From the NCBI RefSeq assembly GCF_954871325.1, contig NC_088779.1, forward strand, positions 389,121 to 453,120: DNA of 64,000 bases, given 5' to 3'. Source of the stretch: Gordionus sp. m RMFG-2023 (Eukaryota > Nematomorpha > Gordioida > Chordodea > Parachordodidae). Below are positions 1-11,804 of the stretch, piece after piece (position 1 is the stretch's first letter; every line of letters begins with the position of its first letter). A program made the translations under genes and the position numbers. A model generated the notes under the pieces. That model did no database searches. It saw nothing but the letters and a program-made list of their open reading frames with translations, and was not told the origin of the DNA.

Positions 1-1326
1 CGTACACAATGAGGTTAATGCTAATCCCTGACTGACAATTCATTCAGTAAAATGTAAGAAAAGAGGTGCATACATTGAAGTCTACGATTGTAAAATATTT
101 AGACGAAATGTGAAACGAGACAAAATTCCTTTTATAGGCGTCTGCTGCAGCCAATGGCATTGATTACAGTTGACTTCATTGTATGTATGTACGCTACTTA
201 TAACAAATGAATCGTCAGTTTAGATTAGCAATTAATGTTAGTCCAAAAATTTCAAGTTTGAAATCAAGAATATTTTTTTATTTAAGAGAGCATCAATGAG
301 AATGATATTAGTTAAATTCCCCTGGGTATCCCATAATTACTGCAAAACATCTTCTGCCTATTTTTTATTAATCGCGAAAATACATTACCATGACAGCGTT
401 AACGCAAAGTCATTAGAAAAAAATATTAAGGGGATCGCGTTATAGTGCATTCACTACTGATGGTGGAAAAAAAAGCCTTGGATAAATATACGACCGTTAA
501 ATGCTTTACTCTCAATACATTCACCCGATAACATTACGGCGAATTACTAAAGCAAACGCATTTATTCATATAAGGTTTTTGTGTTCTTTGATAAATCATA
601 TGACACTTTTATTGAGTGTTTTACCCTGATCTTTTAAATATAGAAAAAAATCATTGTTCAAAAATGAAGGAGACCTTATATATATGTGACTAAATAATCT
701 AAAATTCAAATTAAATCCTAAAATAAAATGGTTCCTTAGAAATTTACGCTTTTATTTACCATTTTTACAATCTCCAAACATTTAGAAGAATATGCTATGA
801 AATTGTACAACAATAATTGACCAAATCATACCATCTAAAAAAATTCATTAAACGCTTTTTCGATCACCAAATAAACTAATGAGAGAAAAAAATACATTCA
901 GAAATCATGTGATATTTCGATTATTGAATAAATACTGGATAACTTTTTTCGGAAGAACGGCGTAGTAATTCTTAAACTCCATCAAGTTCCGGCTCCTAAA
1001 ATATTTTATGCTTCTAATTTATTTCAGATGCAATTAATTATAGATTGGTAGTTGGTTAGAGATTACTTGCTTCTCTTAAGGAATGGCACATCTTTCATCC
1101 AATCTTCCTTAATTTCTGTAGAGGAGTCTTTTACATCGTTAATATTTTATAGTATTCAATGCATAAAAAATTTTTGAGATAAAATCTTAAATTTTTTTTG
1201 AAGATTATATTCAAAATCTGATCTTTATACGTGAGTGCCTCTAATTTTACGATAGCAAAAAGTATAAATATTTAAATTGAGATTATTTGAATATAAATTT
1301 TTTTTTATTATAAATAAAAAACATAG
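1..1326. other. Upstream flank of SEA/EGF gene; no firm feature
   Basis: AT-rich DNA before the first recognisable SEA exon. The SEA domain exon begins inside the protein, so more 5' exons must lie here or outside the window. One weak candidate is a 43-nt piece at 138-180, preceded by a TATAG acceptor and followed by a GTATGT donor. I cannot confirm it and see nothing else. Confidence 0.3.
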
Positions 1327-4101
1327 TACCAGGTTCTAGGGTAACCGTCAGGGTGAGGCTCATACACATGGCTTTTGATCGCAGATTGACAGATCCAACT
1401 AGCCCCTTTTTCAGCGAACTAGCTATGAGACTTCTAAATTATTTCCAAGTATTTTTCAATCAATACAAAGTCAGAAGAGGTAGGCTTTTAGATATTAACG
1501 TTCTTCGCTTTACCAGGGGTTCTGTTATAGCCCACACGGATTTCCTTTACGCAGAACTTGGTAACGATACCTTGAGCATCCTAAGAGAAACCTTGGAAGA
1601 AGGTATCAAACATACCCCACTCCATTCTCCTCTAAATTTGACCGATGGCCAGATCCTAAAAATTGCTACTGCCGATCCTTGTAAATACATGGATGACGAT
1701 GATGACGATGACGCCGATGGGTTAGTCGCGAGTTTGCCTAAAAAACACTCTGACAAGTATAATATTTGCCCCGAAAATTCGTATTGCGTATCCAAAATAG
1801 ATCGGTTTATCGAATGTCGTTGCAAGGACGGGTTTCAAAACATTGTCACTCATAAAACGGCATTTAACGTGATATGTAAAAGTAAAAGATTATTTCTCTC
1901 CAATTATTTACTCTCGTCTCGTGATTAAAACTATTTAAAAGTTGTTTAATTGTTTAAATGCGATCATTATTTAGTTTTTTCTAGTCATTCAGGCAATTTC
2001 TTAAAAACCCCACATTATCCACATTAGAGGTCTGCAATGGGTAGCTCGCCCTCACCCCTGAAGTCCGCGCCGATTATCTTACGGGCGAACGTGGGGGTGG
2101 GGCTTTCTAAAAGATTTTAAACACTAGGCTGGGAAGTGGGCAGGTTAAAGAATATTTTTTTAAAAATGGGCGGATGATGGGCAGGCGTATTAAATATTAA
2201 CAGACATCTAATCATTAAAAATCATTTTTTTTATTTATTTTAATATTATGGCATATTTATAAGTTTGACTAAAATCAAGTTGAAATAATTTTTAAACTTT
2301 GGGCAGAGGGGGGTTAAGCAAATATTTTTGATAGTACGCGGGCGGTGCCAGCTAGCGGGTTAAAAAAAATTAAATCAATGAGAGGAATGGGAGGATGTTC
2401 GGATCAAAATCTGACTATTGCAGACTTCTACAGCCGAAATGGGAAATTTTTCATTAATCGTTGATTGATATCCTAATGTGAGGTAGAAATTAAATATTTA
2501 ACAATTTGTGATTAGTGCATTATATAAGATTCTATTTGTACCTATAATAGAGATCGGCAAATGGGAGAGTTTTTACCCAGCCAGCCTATAATCGCCCATT
2601 CTCCTGGCTGGCATAGGAGGGATTTCCATATTTTAAACAATGAGAGAGTAGCGGGTGAATTTTAAAAAAATTTAAACAGTAGGCGGGCGATGGCGGATAA
2701 ATTTTAAATTTTTGGGACGAAATGAGCAGAAGAGACTTCTTTTATTATCCAGCATATTTTATCAGTTTAATTAAAAAATACACGAAAATAAGTAAATAAA
2801 GAGCCAACCCAGCCATTAAAATAATTTTTAAACATTGGGAGGGCGGAAACGTAAAAAGAAGATTAACGGACAAATGAGCAGGTGGAGAGGGGGGGGAGTG
2901 AATTTTTCAAAAATCGCGATTCGCGGGCGGGATAGTTAAAAAAATTTGAACAATGAAATCCTTGTTTTATTTTAAAAAGTGATTTTTTTTTCCGTTAGAT
3001 GTATGTCCGAGCGACTATTGCAAAAATAAAGGTACTTGCTTAACGAAAAAATCAGTGAAATCGTGTCAGTGCAAGGGATGGTATTTGGGAGCCAAATGTC
3101 AATTCCACGGATTGCATATTCTAATCATAGTTTTGACGTCCTTGCTGACTGTATTCCTCTACGCCGCAAGAATTATTTTCGATCGCTATTATTCAAAGTT
3201 AATTTTTTTTATTATTATTATTATTGCTTTGGTAAGTTTTAATAGTAATCAATTTTTAAAGAATTCTTTTTAATTATTTAAAACGCTTTTTTTTCAAATT
3301 CCCAAGATGTTAATAGTAATATAAAAATAGTAAAATAATAAATTAATGGTTCAAGTTATAAAATATTATATACGAATTATATCATGATAATGGAATAATT
3401 TTTTTTCTTTTTTTTCCCACAATTTAATAAATAAATATATTAAAAATAAAAACGATAAATTTTATAGAAACGGAATTTGGACAACAAAGTATATTTCAAA
3501 TTTTAAATGATGTAAGAGCTCTTTGTTGAAGTTCCTCTTAAATATATGTCCAAGGTAAGAGATAACGATTGATAAAAAAATATTTAATTTGTTGATTTCT
3601 CGGCTTATTAACCGGATTAGAATTTACATTTTTGCAAAAATAAAGTAGAGCATGTGAAATTAAAGATTTACTTATAGACCAAGGTATAGAAGTTAAACCA
3701 TCTGGCCTTTGTCATCATCTGATGATAAGTGCTTCAGGATGTTTGGTATCCTAACCCCCGTTAGAAAACGGCTAATACCTGAATTAATTGCTGCATGCCT
3801 TGCATGTCTGCAGTGACTATATACAATTATCAACCAATTTTACATTTTACGCAAGTATATGGTTAAACGATGTTATATCTAAGTCGGTGACATTTGGCGT
3901 TGATCGGAGGTTACCTAGGTTAAGATTTGATATTGCTTCCACTAGTCATAACCACTAGTGCATTGATAATTTTTTTTATAATATAAGGAGAGGGGGGGGG
4001 GGTTAATAGGAGCATTTCCTTCTTTTCTTTCTTACTTGCATCTTCAGGTAAAGCTGAAGATTTTCAAGCAGTTAAGGCCGAAATTTAAAAAGTTATTTTA
4101 A
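1327..4101 (+). CDS. SEA-EGF-EGF-transmembrane protein, 3' part (three exons)
   Basis: C-terminal part of a type I membrane protein of the mucin/IMPG/agrin-like SEA-EGF kind. Exon 1 (1327-1881) follows an ACATAG acceptor. It encodes a SEA domain with the FTRGSVIA cleavage-type motif, a run of seven aspartates, and an EGF-like stretch with cysteines at NIC, SYC, IEC, RC and VIC. Exon 2 (2999-3231) adds a complete six-cysteine EGF module (VCPSDYC to GAKC), then a hydrophobic helix beginning HGLHILIIVLTSLL and a short juxtamembrane run. It joins exon 1 in phase 1. A likely last exon (4048-4101) is in phase with the GTAAGT donor at 3232; it gives a basic 17-residue tail and a TAA stop. The exon 1 donor is ambiguous between 1875 and 1882, both phase 1; the later one keeps the VIC cysteine. 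Known for the family: SEA domains often self-cleave at G/S, leaving a non-covalent extracellular dimer. The ligand and exact orthologue are unknown, and the start lies upstream. Confidence 0.75.
2025..2430. mobile_element. GC-rich hAT-type MITE, copy in SEA/EGF intron
   Basis: Begins TAGAGGTCTGCAATGGG and ends TTGCAGACTTCTA, the same kind of inverted ends as the dated copies at 20264, 39546 and 57156. The interior carries GGGCGG-type runs between AT blocks. No clear target duplication, so it is an older copy. Confidence 0.6.
2548..2957. mobile_element. Second GC-rich MITE-like copy in the same intron
   Basis: Starts TAGAGATCGGCAAATGGG and has the same alternation of GGGCGGG-type blocks and poly-A/T. 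The right end is decayed, so the end coordinate is approximate. Confidence 0.45.
3651..3850 (+). repeat. SINE-like dispersed repeat, copy 1
   Basis: About 200 bp that recur at 32588-32822. Shared landmarks in order are CATGTGAA, GACCAAGG, AAGTTAA.CCATCTGG, CAGGATGTTTGGTAT and AATTGCTGCATGCCTTGCA. The AAGTTAAGC and GGATG blocks recall the internal promoter of 5S rRNA. A 5S-derived SINE is possible, but I cannot prove it from two copies. Confidence 0.45.
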
Positions 4102-5220
4102 GGGGTGGTAAAAGAAAATATCATTGCGATGCTCATCAAAAAATGATAGATATTAATAAAGTAAATTATCGGGAAAAAACAATAAACGAACAATCTATTA
4201 GTACAAAAAGTTAAAAGATTCTCTTTATGTCCAAGTAAATTTATATATTATCGTACAAAAGGTTAGTAGATTCTTATATATTGACACTTTTCTAACCTTT
4301 TTTTTTACGTTGATTTTTTTTCCTTCTTGTAGCTGATTTTGATTGATAGTACATTCAATTCGAATGTTTGCTAAAGACATTGATTCTTCCTTTAAAATTT
4401 CTAATTCTGGTTAAACTTTGGTGAGTATGAATCAAATAAATTAAGTCTCTATAATTGCTTGTTGGGGGAGGCTTGACCCTCTTATCTAGAGGCTTAGGTA
4501 TATATAATTGTTTTAGCTGACATCTTGATTCAGCTGATTTTTAAAAGTCGCCAAAATCGAAATTTTAGCAAACCTCTATTCTATATTTTATAAATCTAAG
4601 TATTCCTAGATTAGATTATCCTACAATAATTTTATTTAATTTTCATCTCCTCTTTTTCCATTTACCACTATATCTTTTTTTCTCACAATTCTTAAACATC
4701 CTTCTCGTAAAATAAGATCACTTTTTCATATCTTTAGTAGTCTACTATTTGTTTTAGCCTTTATGACTTCGGCAAGGAATTTCTAATAAGAAAATCCTCT
4801 ATAACAATTACAAAGATCATCTCTGGAACTTTACGTTCCATTATAATATAAATTTTTGACATCTCCTATAGACCTTTCCTCGTCTTAGAAACATTCCATT
4901 TGGTTTGACGTATGAAAAAAAGGATTAACACCTATCTTACGTTTCTTAATTTTGCCATTTATTAAAGATACAAACCTATCATTTTGAAATAAAAGTATAC
5001 CCTCCTCATATATTTAATATATAATCTTATCGGGTCTCGTTAGAGGAATTTCTAGCTAGATAACAATTATTAAAGTTGTTAATTGATCGTCAAAATAATC
5101 TATGGTAAATATATTAAACGATCATTTAGTCCTTAATTGGGTTCATAATTTCAAAATCAGATTATTCGTCAAATCTCTAGATCTTTTCGAAAAACTTTTT
5201 TATAAAATAAACTAAATAAC
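4102..5220. other. Gene-free AT-rich stretch
   Basis: No exon-like sequence recognised. Contains scattered pyrimidine-rich tracts on the + strand. It may include worn upstream parts of the retroelement relic that follows. Confidence 0.4.
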
Positions 5221-5547
5221 TTGTTACAACACCATTATATAAAAAAATACACTTTTAATAACGATTTTTTTAGATCCGATGTAAAACGGCTTGGCGGAAT
5301 TACCCTGATCCCATGGAAACAGGGCCAATTTTTTGTTAGGGAACTATTCTTATATAGGTTCATTATCCCCATCCAACCGAACTCTAAATGTACTCGAGCA
5401 AATGAACAGCTTATAATTTCCCAAATATTCGGAAATTTCTGGAGACCTTATCTTTGTTCTAATAATATCCACAACGTTAACTTCCTTTGGTTGGCTTGCA
5501 TTATCCTTCTTCAAAGATTTAGGATCTCACATCTGCAAGCTTACTAG
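5221..5547 (+). pseudogene. Decayed reverse-transcriptase-associated C-terminal domain (LINE-like)
   Basis: An open stretch of about 108 codons contains RSDVKRLGGITLIPWKQGQ, which matches in layout the 'KRPDGxTLxPW' segment found after the reverse-transcriptase domain of many animal retroelements. The later part, up to FRISHLQAY, keeps little of the usual pattern and no polymerase motif is visible nearby. The reading begins at a non-ATG codon. I take this as a relic of a non-LTR-type element; a host gene is unlikely. Confidence 0.4.
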
Positions 5548-7115
5548 CAATTCTCGAGAACGCTTATTCCTCTAACAGATGGCCATGATATCCTTAAAGC
5601 GAATTATATAAGCTCAATAGAGATTTCACTAGACTTACTCTTCTTTCCTTATCCTTCACATTTTACGCTATATTTATTCTTCCTCTTTTTTAATTAATTT
5701 GTTTTATTGTATATTTTAAATATTTATAATCATTTATCTTATTGTAATGTTTTTTAATATTGAAATATTTAAAAAAAATAAAGTTTTATCATTTAACATT
5801 TATTAAATATATATAAAGGATTAAACTGAACCAATAACCACAAAAACCTAACATTTTCTAAATATTTTAAGGTTTAGGAAAGGAAATAGTTTCTAACTAA
5901 TTTTTAGTGCTAAATTTATACTCTATAAATCTTCTACCATTATATAATAATAATTATAAATATGAAAACAATTTCAAAAAAAATACATATACTACATAAA
6001 TATATTTATTTAAATCATTCAAAGAAAATCCAAAACAATCTATGTACGACGTCAAAAATATCACTTTTTGAATGAATCACCCAATCCATCTTATATATCT
6101 AAAGTATCTAGCCAACGTTCTCCACAAATCCGGTAATCTCTAAATTCTACGCCTAAACTTCTAATCCAGAAGCATATATCTGGAGCTGATACCAAAAACA
6201 TTAGATAATATATATAAACTACCTCATTAAATACATGAAGTTTTTCTTTTCACCAATTATTTTTAAAGTGTAAAATATCCGCTGTATCATATAATTCTAT
6301 TTATATATTGCAAACAATAGTGTCTCAATTGATAGATATTCAAAATAAAGCTAAATACATGCTTAATAAAATATTAATTTTTATAATTAATATTTGCTTA
6401 AGATTCATTTATACTATTTTTCAAAGAAGAAAAAAATAGCTCCTCAAAACACGTAAAAGAGAAGGGAAAAAAGATATCTAATAAGATTACATCCATTGGT
6501 GGATGAATGATAAGTTGTTTAATTTAATAATATTTTCAAATAAATAGATGGCATAAAAGAATTGAATGCAAATTGTTACTTATATTTATTATCAGAAGCA
6601 TTTATTAAATCTTAACTGTAATATATTCTATACTGTCAAATATATCTGTATAAGTAGCATTTTACTTAATATTTTATAACCAGTATTATATAATAGAGAA
6701 TTATCAACTATATATCTACTTTATAAAGAAATCTCTTATAATCATTTGGACCTTGAAAATATTTTTAGGAAAAAGTATGGTAATTAAATTTAAAAATGAA
6801 TAATTTAGTTGATTAGTGATTTTGAACTCTGCTAATTACATTAATAAATTTGTCAATTTTCAATTAATAAATGATTTTATTTATTTAATTAGGGTTATAA
6901 AATAATTTAAATAATAAAATCAATTAAGCTTCAACTTGCTAAATTAAATTTAGACATTTTGAGTGATATTGATATTCTATTTTTAACACAGAATTTGATT
7001 GCAAGCTGACATATCTAATCTAATCTATTAATTAAAATAGCACTCATATAATAAAAATTTAGATAGTCTAATTAATTAATAAATTAAAATCTATATATAA
7101 TACGTATTAGAATTA
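5548..7115. other. Gene-free, extremely AT-rich stretch
   Basis: Mostly A/T runs with no exon-like sequence and no repeat unit that I can define. Confidence 0.4.
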
Positions 7116-7266
7116 TAAAAAAAAATCGTTCAGGGGGTTATCAAAAAATTTATTTTTAGTTCAGGGGATATTAGGGAGCCAATTAAGAAAAAAAATTTTT
7201 TTGTCAGGGGATATTCAAAATTTTCAGGGAGCTATAGCCCCTATGCCCCCCCTTGACGCTACTAGC
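7116..7266. mobile_element. One end of a hAT-like MITE
   Basis: A GC-skewed 150-bp block (TTCAGGGGGTTATC, CAGGGAGCTATAGCCCC) ends ATGCCCCCCTTGACGCTACTA, a terminus of the kind seen on hAT non-autonomous elements. No matching opposite end is visible in the flank. Confidence 0.35.
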
Positions 7267-7676
7267 ATAATGCCAATTTGTAGATTTTTTCTTATTATTT
7301 TTTATCTCTATCCTGTCTACCAAACGGAATAAAAATAATATACAACTAAGCACTAAAAATTGAAAAAATTTTCAGAATATATACTTTCAGCCGTCTTTAA
7401 ATCGTAAGGTTTGCCAAAAATTTTATTACTAATATCAATTTTACTTTTACTGACATACTGGTTAAACAATAATAGATACTAATAAATCACAAAATATTAC
7501 CATTAGAATAAGTGTTTTTAATTTTTCAGCCACTCTAACGGAAATTATGTAAAGATAATATATATTTTAAACGTAAAATAGAAATATCCAAAGAAACTCC
7601 TATCTAATAAGATTTTTTATAATAGAGACATGGAGTTCTAAATGGGTTTTCCGTAAAGTGGAAATAAATACTAAGG

Positions 7677-7796
7677 CCTTATCCTGGTTCGAATTTCTAA
7701 ATAATCGTCTGTTTAGCCGTCTATATAGTTTCGTATTCAAGTTCAAAATCTGTTTAGCCAGTAAATTTCTAAAATAAGAACCAGGACACTGCTTAA
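7677..7796. mobile_element. Short palindromic MITE
   Basis: Two arms face each other: CCTGGTTCGAATTTCTAAAT on the left and its imperfect complement, AATTTCTAAAATAAGAACCAGG, spelled in two parts here as AATTTCTAAAAT then AAGAACCAGG, on the right. Both arms also carry CTGTTTAGCC. A related single arm with TTGGTTCGAACTTATAACTA lies at 28085-28125. Any reading frame across it is a by-product of the palindrome. Confidence 0.5.
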
Positions 7797-8094
7797 TCGC
7801 TTTTACTTTAAAGAACGATATATCTCTATGTTTATCATTAGACATTCGGTATTCTCTTTCTATTTATAAGATGAGAAGATTTGTCAAGGTATAATACAAT
7901 AAGCTCCTCCTCTTCTTTAAGTTTAGATTATTTCGCCAACAGTGAGAGGATGATTCATGAATATTTGAAGGAACTTTATTTATTTACATTCAAGAAGAAA
8001 TTCTTAATGGCAAAAATCAATCGCGGCTTTCTCTCCCGTTCATAAAGGGCGTGACTAAAATATGCGCCCCCGGAAACAAGGAGCTCCCACGCAG

Positions 8095-8450
8095 AAGCTT
8101 AATTTAAATTATATTAATATAGAATCGTATTTAGTTTTATAAGATGATTTAGAAAATGTTTTTTTTTATTTAAAAAAATAAAAATAATGCTATAGTAAAA
8201 TTTTATAAGAAATAAATTCTCAGGGAAGCTTAATTTATAAAATATGAACGCAGAATCATATATAGCTTATTAAAAGGAATCAAAAAATGTTAATATTATA
8301 TTTTAAACTTTTTATAACTTAGTGAAATTTTGAAAAAACACTTCTTTTTTTTTGACCAAACTATGTGCCCCTATGCGCCCTAGGTGAGTATATAATATTT
8401 TTAAAAAATGAATGCAGAATCATGTTTAACCTATCACTAGGATCTAGTCA
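8095..8450. repeat. Degenerate direct repeat, ~130-bp spacing
   Basis: The words AAGCTTAATTTA and GCAGAATCAT(A/G)T recur at about 8098, 8228 and 8410 with drifting sequence between them. A similar GCAGAATCATATA word occurs at 55368. Probably pieces of one old element. Confidence 0.3.
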
Positions 8451-8839
8451 TTTTAATTAATTTTTTACAAACATGCTCATCCACCCCAACCCTCGATAAA
8501 CACCCAACTTAATTCAAGCTAATTTTTCATTTTGCACATACATTTCACAAAGGTTAGGGAGACATCTGTTAACGAAATCTCAAGGCTTAAGCAATAATAA
8601 CCTAATATATTTTGTTTGTAGAATAATTTTTTTTCCATATGTAAATATATACGGGCTAAGCCTGTTACGACTAATTTTAAAAAATTGGGGCATGTTGGGG
8701 CTTGAAAAATTTGGCCCGACGCAGTTGAATAGTAAATAGAGTTTTATAATGAGAAAATATTTTGATGATTTAGAATAATTTATCAACTAATCAAGAATGA
8801 TATCTAGCGATTCAAGATAATTTAGAAAATGTTATATAC

Positions 8840-9028
8840 CAGAGTTGTTAAAGGATCTAGATACAAGGATCAAGATACAAGTATCTAGATCCTGTATCTA
8901 GATATAAAAATGTGGTATCTGTATCTGTATCTAGATAGATTTTTTAATAAAATATCGGTATCTAGATATTATTTTAGACGATGTATCTGTATCTTGATCC
9001 ATTTAAAAAGTATCTTTTAACAACTCTG
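8840..9028. mobile_element. 189-bp hAT-type MITE with 8-bp target duplication
   Basis: Ends are CAGAGTTGTTAAAGGATC and CTTTTAACAACTCTG. The element is flanked by exact duplications TTATATAC at 8832-8839 and 9029-9036. The interior is built almost wholly from the word GTATCTAGAT and its complement. A second copy is at 56906-57080. Confidence 0.8.
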
Positions 9029-9036
9029 TTATATAC

Positions 9037-10422
9037 TATCTTAGTTTTACACGATTCATTTTCTTATGATATAAAGAAGTTATAAAAATTATGACGAGCA
9101 TTTCGTTAAGATATATTTATACTTGTTTACATTTTCTCTTTATTTTAAAGTTAATATTAATATATATATAAATATATATTTTGTTAATTTTTACATAATT
9201 TTTTTATAAAAAAAAAAATTTGATTTGGTATCCCATTTTCGACTGCGTATCAGCATCAAAAAATAAAAATACTTCAATAATAAAGTAATATAAATTAAAT
9301 AATTATGTTCTGAGTCAATCTTTGGAGAGATGACGACGTCAATATGTATTCAATTATTTTAGAAACTAATTGGTGAATCGTATTTATATATATTTGCATT
9401 TTATTTTTATAATTATAATAATTAAATTTGGGCCAAATCATTAAGAACGCGTGTTTAATTTTTTTTTTGATACGCTATTTTTAGATATATAAAAATCAGT
9501 TACGGTATACTCATGATGATATGAAAAATTGTAATTTTAAAAGAATATTTTTAGTTTATTTAATTATTTTGTGATGATTATTGCTTCCCTATAGAAGAAA
9601 AGCTTAAATTGTATTTTTACAGTTTTTTTATTTATAAATAATATTATTAAAGTAGTTAATTTCTATTTTACTTTTCATAGCTCAACCACACTTTTTAACC
9701 ATATGATCAATAACACAAATAACACAAATTTCATTCTTATAACTTTAAAAAAATTATCTTCTTTTTAATAAATTAAAACTTCTATCATTGGATTAAATTT
9801 AAAAAAAAAATTTATTTTTTTTATTTGTTGATTTTATTTAATTTAATAAAACAGATGATTCCTTTTATAATCATAAAAGCCCGACCCAGATTTAAAATCT
9901 AAATATATAATTATATTTCTTTTATTTTTAGTTTTATTTATTTTTAAATACAGTACTTTTATTTTTTTTAAAATTATATATATTTAAAATGACATGTAAA
10001 CTATTTGTAAAATAAAATTTATATAAAAACTATACTAAATAAAATATTAATTATTAAAATATAATATAATTAAAATACATGATTCGAAAATAATATATCC
10101 GCAAGTTGGCGTTTATCGTTTTTAAATACCTTATTTATAAAAATATAATAATTTTTTCTCATTTCTAAATTATAAACTATTTAATTACTTTTATTATCAA
10201 GATATAAAAGTCAAATAAAATAAGATTTTAATAATACAGATATATAACGTTAGTGTTATATCATTACCATTAAAAATAGGTAGATTGAATCAATAAATGT
10301 TTTTAATTGTTTCCTATTTATATAAATATCATTGTAACGAATGACATATTTAATCATTTTTTATAAAGAATTTATTATAATACTTTTAAATATATTAGGA
10401 TCAAATATTAAAAATAGAAATT
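9037..10422. other. Gene-free AT-rich stretch
   Basis: Long A/T runs with no exon, RNA gene or defined repeat recognised. Confidence 0.4.
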
Positions 10423-10504
10423 AAAGGTTGAATCGATACTTACCGGCGAATAAAATTATTTTTAAAGGTTGAATCGATACTTACCGACGAATAAAATTAT
10501 TTTT
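10423..10504. repeat. 41-bp tandem duplication
   Basis: Two copies in a row of a unit beginning AAAGGTTGAATCGATACTTA, differing at about one base (CCGGCG against CCGACG). Recent local duplication. Confidence 0.85.
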
Positions 10505-10992
10505 TATATAAATTTTATGATGAATTAGAAACTGTTATAATAATCATTATTTTTTATCATCTTCTGGTTATTATGCTATAAAATACACAATTTTCTTATT
10601 TAAGGCATTACACGTACTTAAAAAAAAAATTTTGTTTTAATATATTCATTTTTGCACTGATATTATAAAATCTTGATATCATTGGATAAAAATATCTTTT
10701 ATAAAATCTTAAATTAATATTTAAAATTTATTTAAAATTGTCAATTAAAATTACATATCAATTTTCATTTTATTTTCTGATGTTTTGCATACTATTTTAA
10801 TTCAATAACCTGACAAATATCTACGATCTGATTTTCTAAATTTTTAAAACAAATAATTTTATTTATCAGATATACAAAATACCATTTATTTCAAGTAAAA
10901 TATCAACTTTATCACGAAAACCGAAAACACAAACAAACAAATATAGCAACCTTAAGAATGTTTTGTTTGTTCCGGTAGTCTCAGATACCTGT

Positions 10993-11140
10993 GGATCATT
11001 TAGACCCCAAGCCCTAAAATTATTCAAAACAAGGGCAAAGGTTACGTTTAATCACAGGTGATCCAAAAGAAGGCTTCTACCTTCGACAGAGAATATCAAC
11101 TGAAATCTGTCGCTCTAACTGCATATCCATACATGAGTCG
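10993..11140 (+). repeat. Conserved ~110-bp dispersed sequence, copy 1
   Basis: Shares the blocks GGATCATTT.GACCCCAAG and GTGATCCAAAAGAAGGCTTC, then TACCTTCGACA and AATATCAACTGAAATCTG, with 36473-36578. This copy carries about 45 extra bases between the first and second blocks. The identity is unusually high for this window. Confidence 0.7.
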
Positions 11141-11804
11141 AATAATGATTGATAAAGTCATTGCTTATAAATTACATCTGTCAAAAATATTGTAAAGCGT
11201 TAAATATCTACGCCTTCCAAATGATTTATTTATTTTTATTTGAAATTGATTATAGTGTTCAAATTTAGCGATCGTCTGATTTTTATGTTCGATAGAATAT
11301 TGAAAAGGAATAACACAAACAAAAAACTAATAACCACTATCAACAGGTTATCTTTTAATGTTTTAATATTTTTTTCTGCTTATAGAATTCATATTCAAAA
11401 CATATAATCACAAAACTGCAACAAGAATTAAACTAATCTATTAAAATAAGATATCTATAAAGCACACAATTATTTGTCTATATATTTTCTTATTTTTCTA
11501 TTCTTGTCAATTATTTATTTTCTATCTTTAAAAAGGCACCTTCATTCCTCTTTAATTAAACTGGCCCTGACAGTTTGGTAAATTACTGACAAAAAGTAGA
11601 TACAAATCTACTTCAATTTAGACGCCCTATAAAGGTGGAAGCTAGTGAGTTTCTTCAGTGAAGGATACGATACGATAATGAATCCCCTTCTCTTCTTCAC
11701 CTCGTATTTTTCTAAATTATATTTTATTTTTGAATGACATTTATATCAATCGTGTGATTGGCTTGATTTCTTAGCAAAATTAAATATTCGTAAAATCGGG
11801 TGGA
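11141..11804. other. Upstream flank of smg9
   Basis: No exon recognised. A TTAG just before 11775 could be the acceptor of an exon that runs into the first smg9 ATG. The family has a long disordered N-terminus that may be encoded here. Confidence 0.3.

Noticed and set aside
7600-7845. 81-codon minus-strand frame
   Set aside because: Most of it is the palindromic MITE at 7677-7796.
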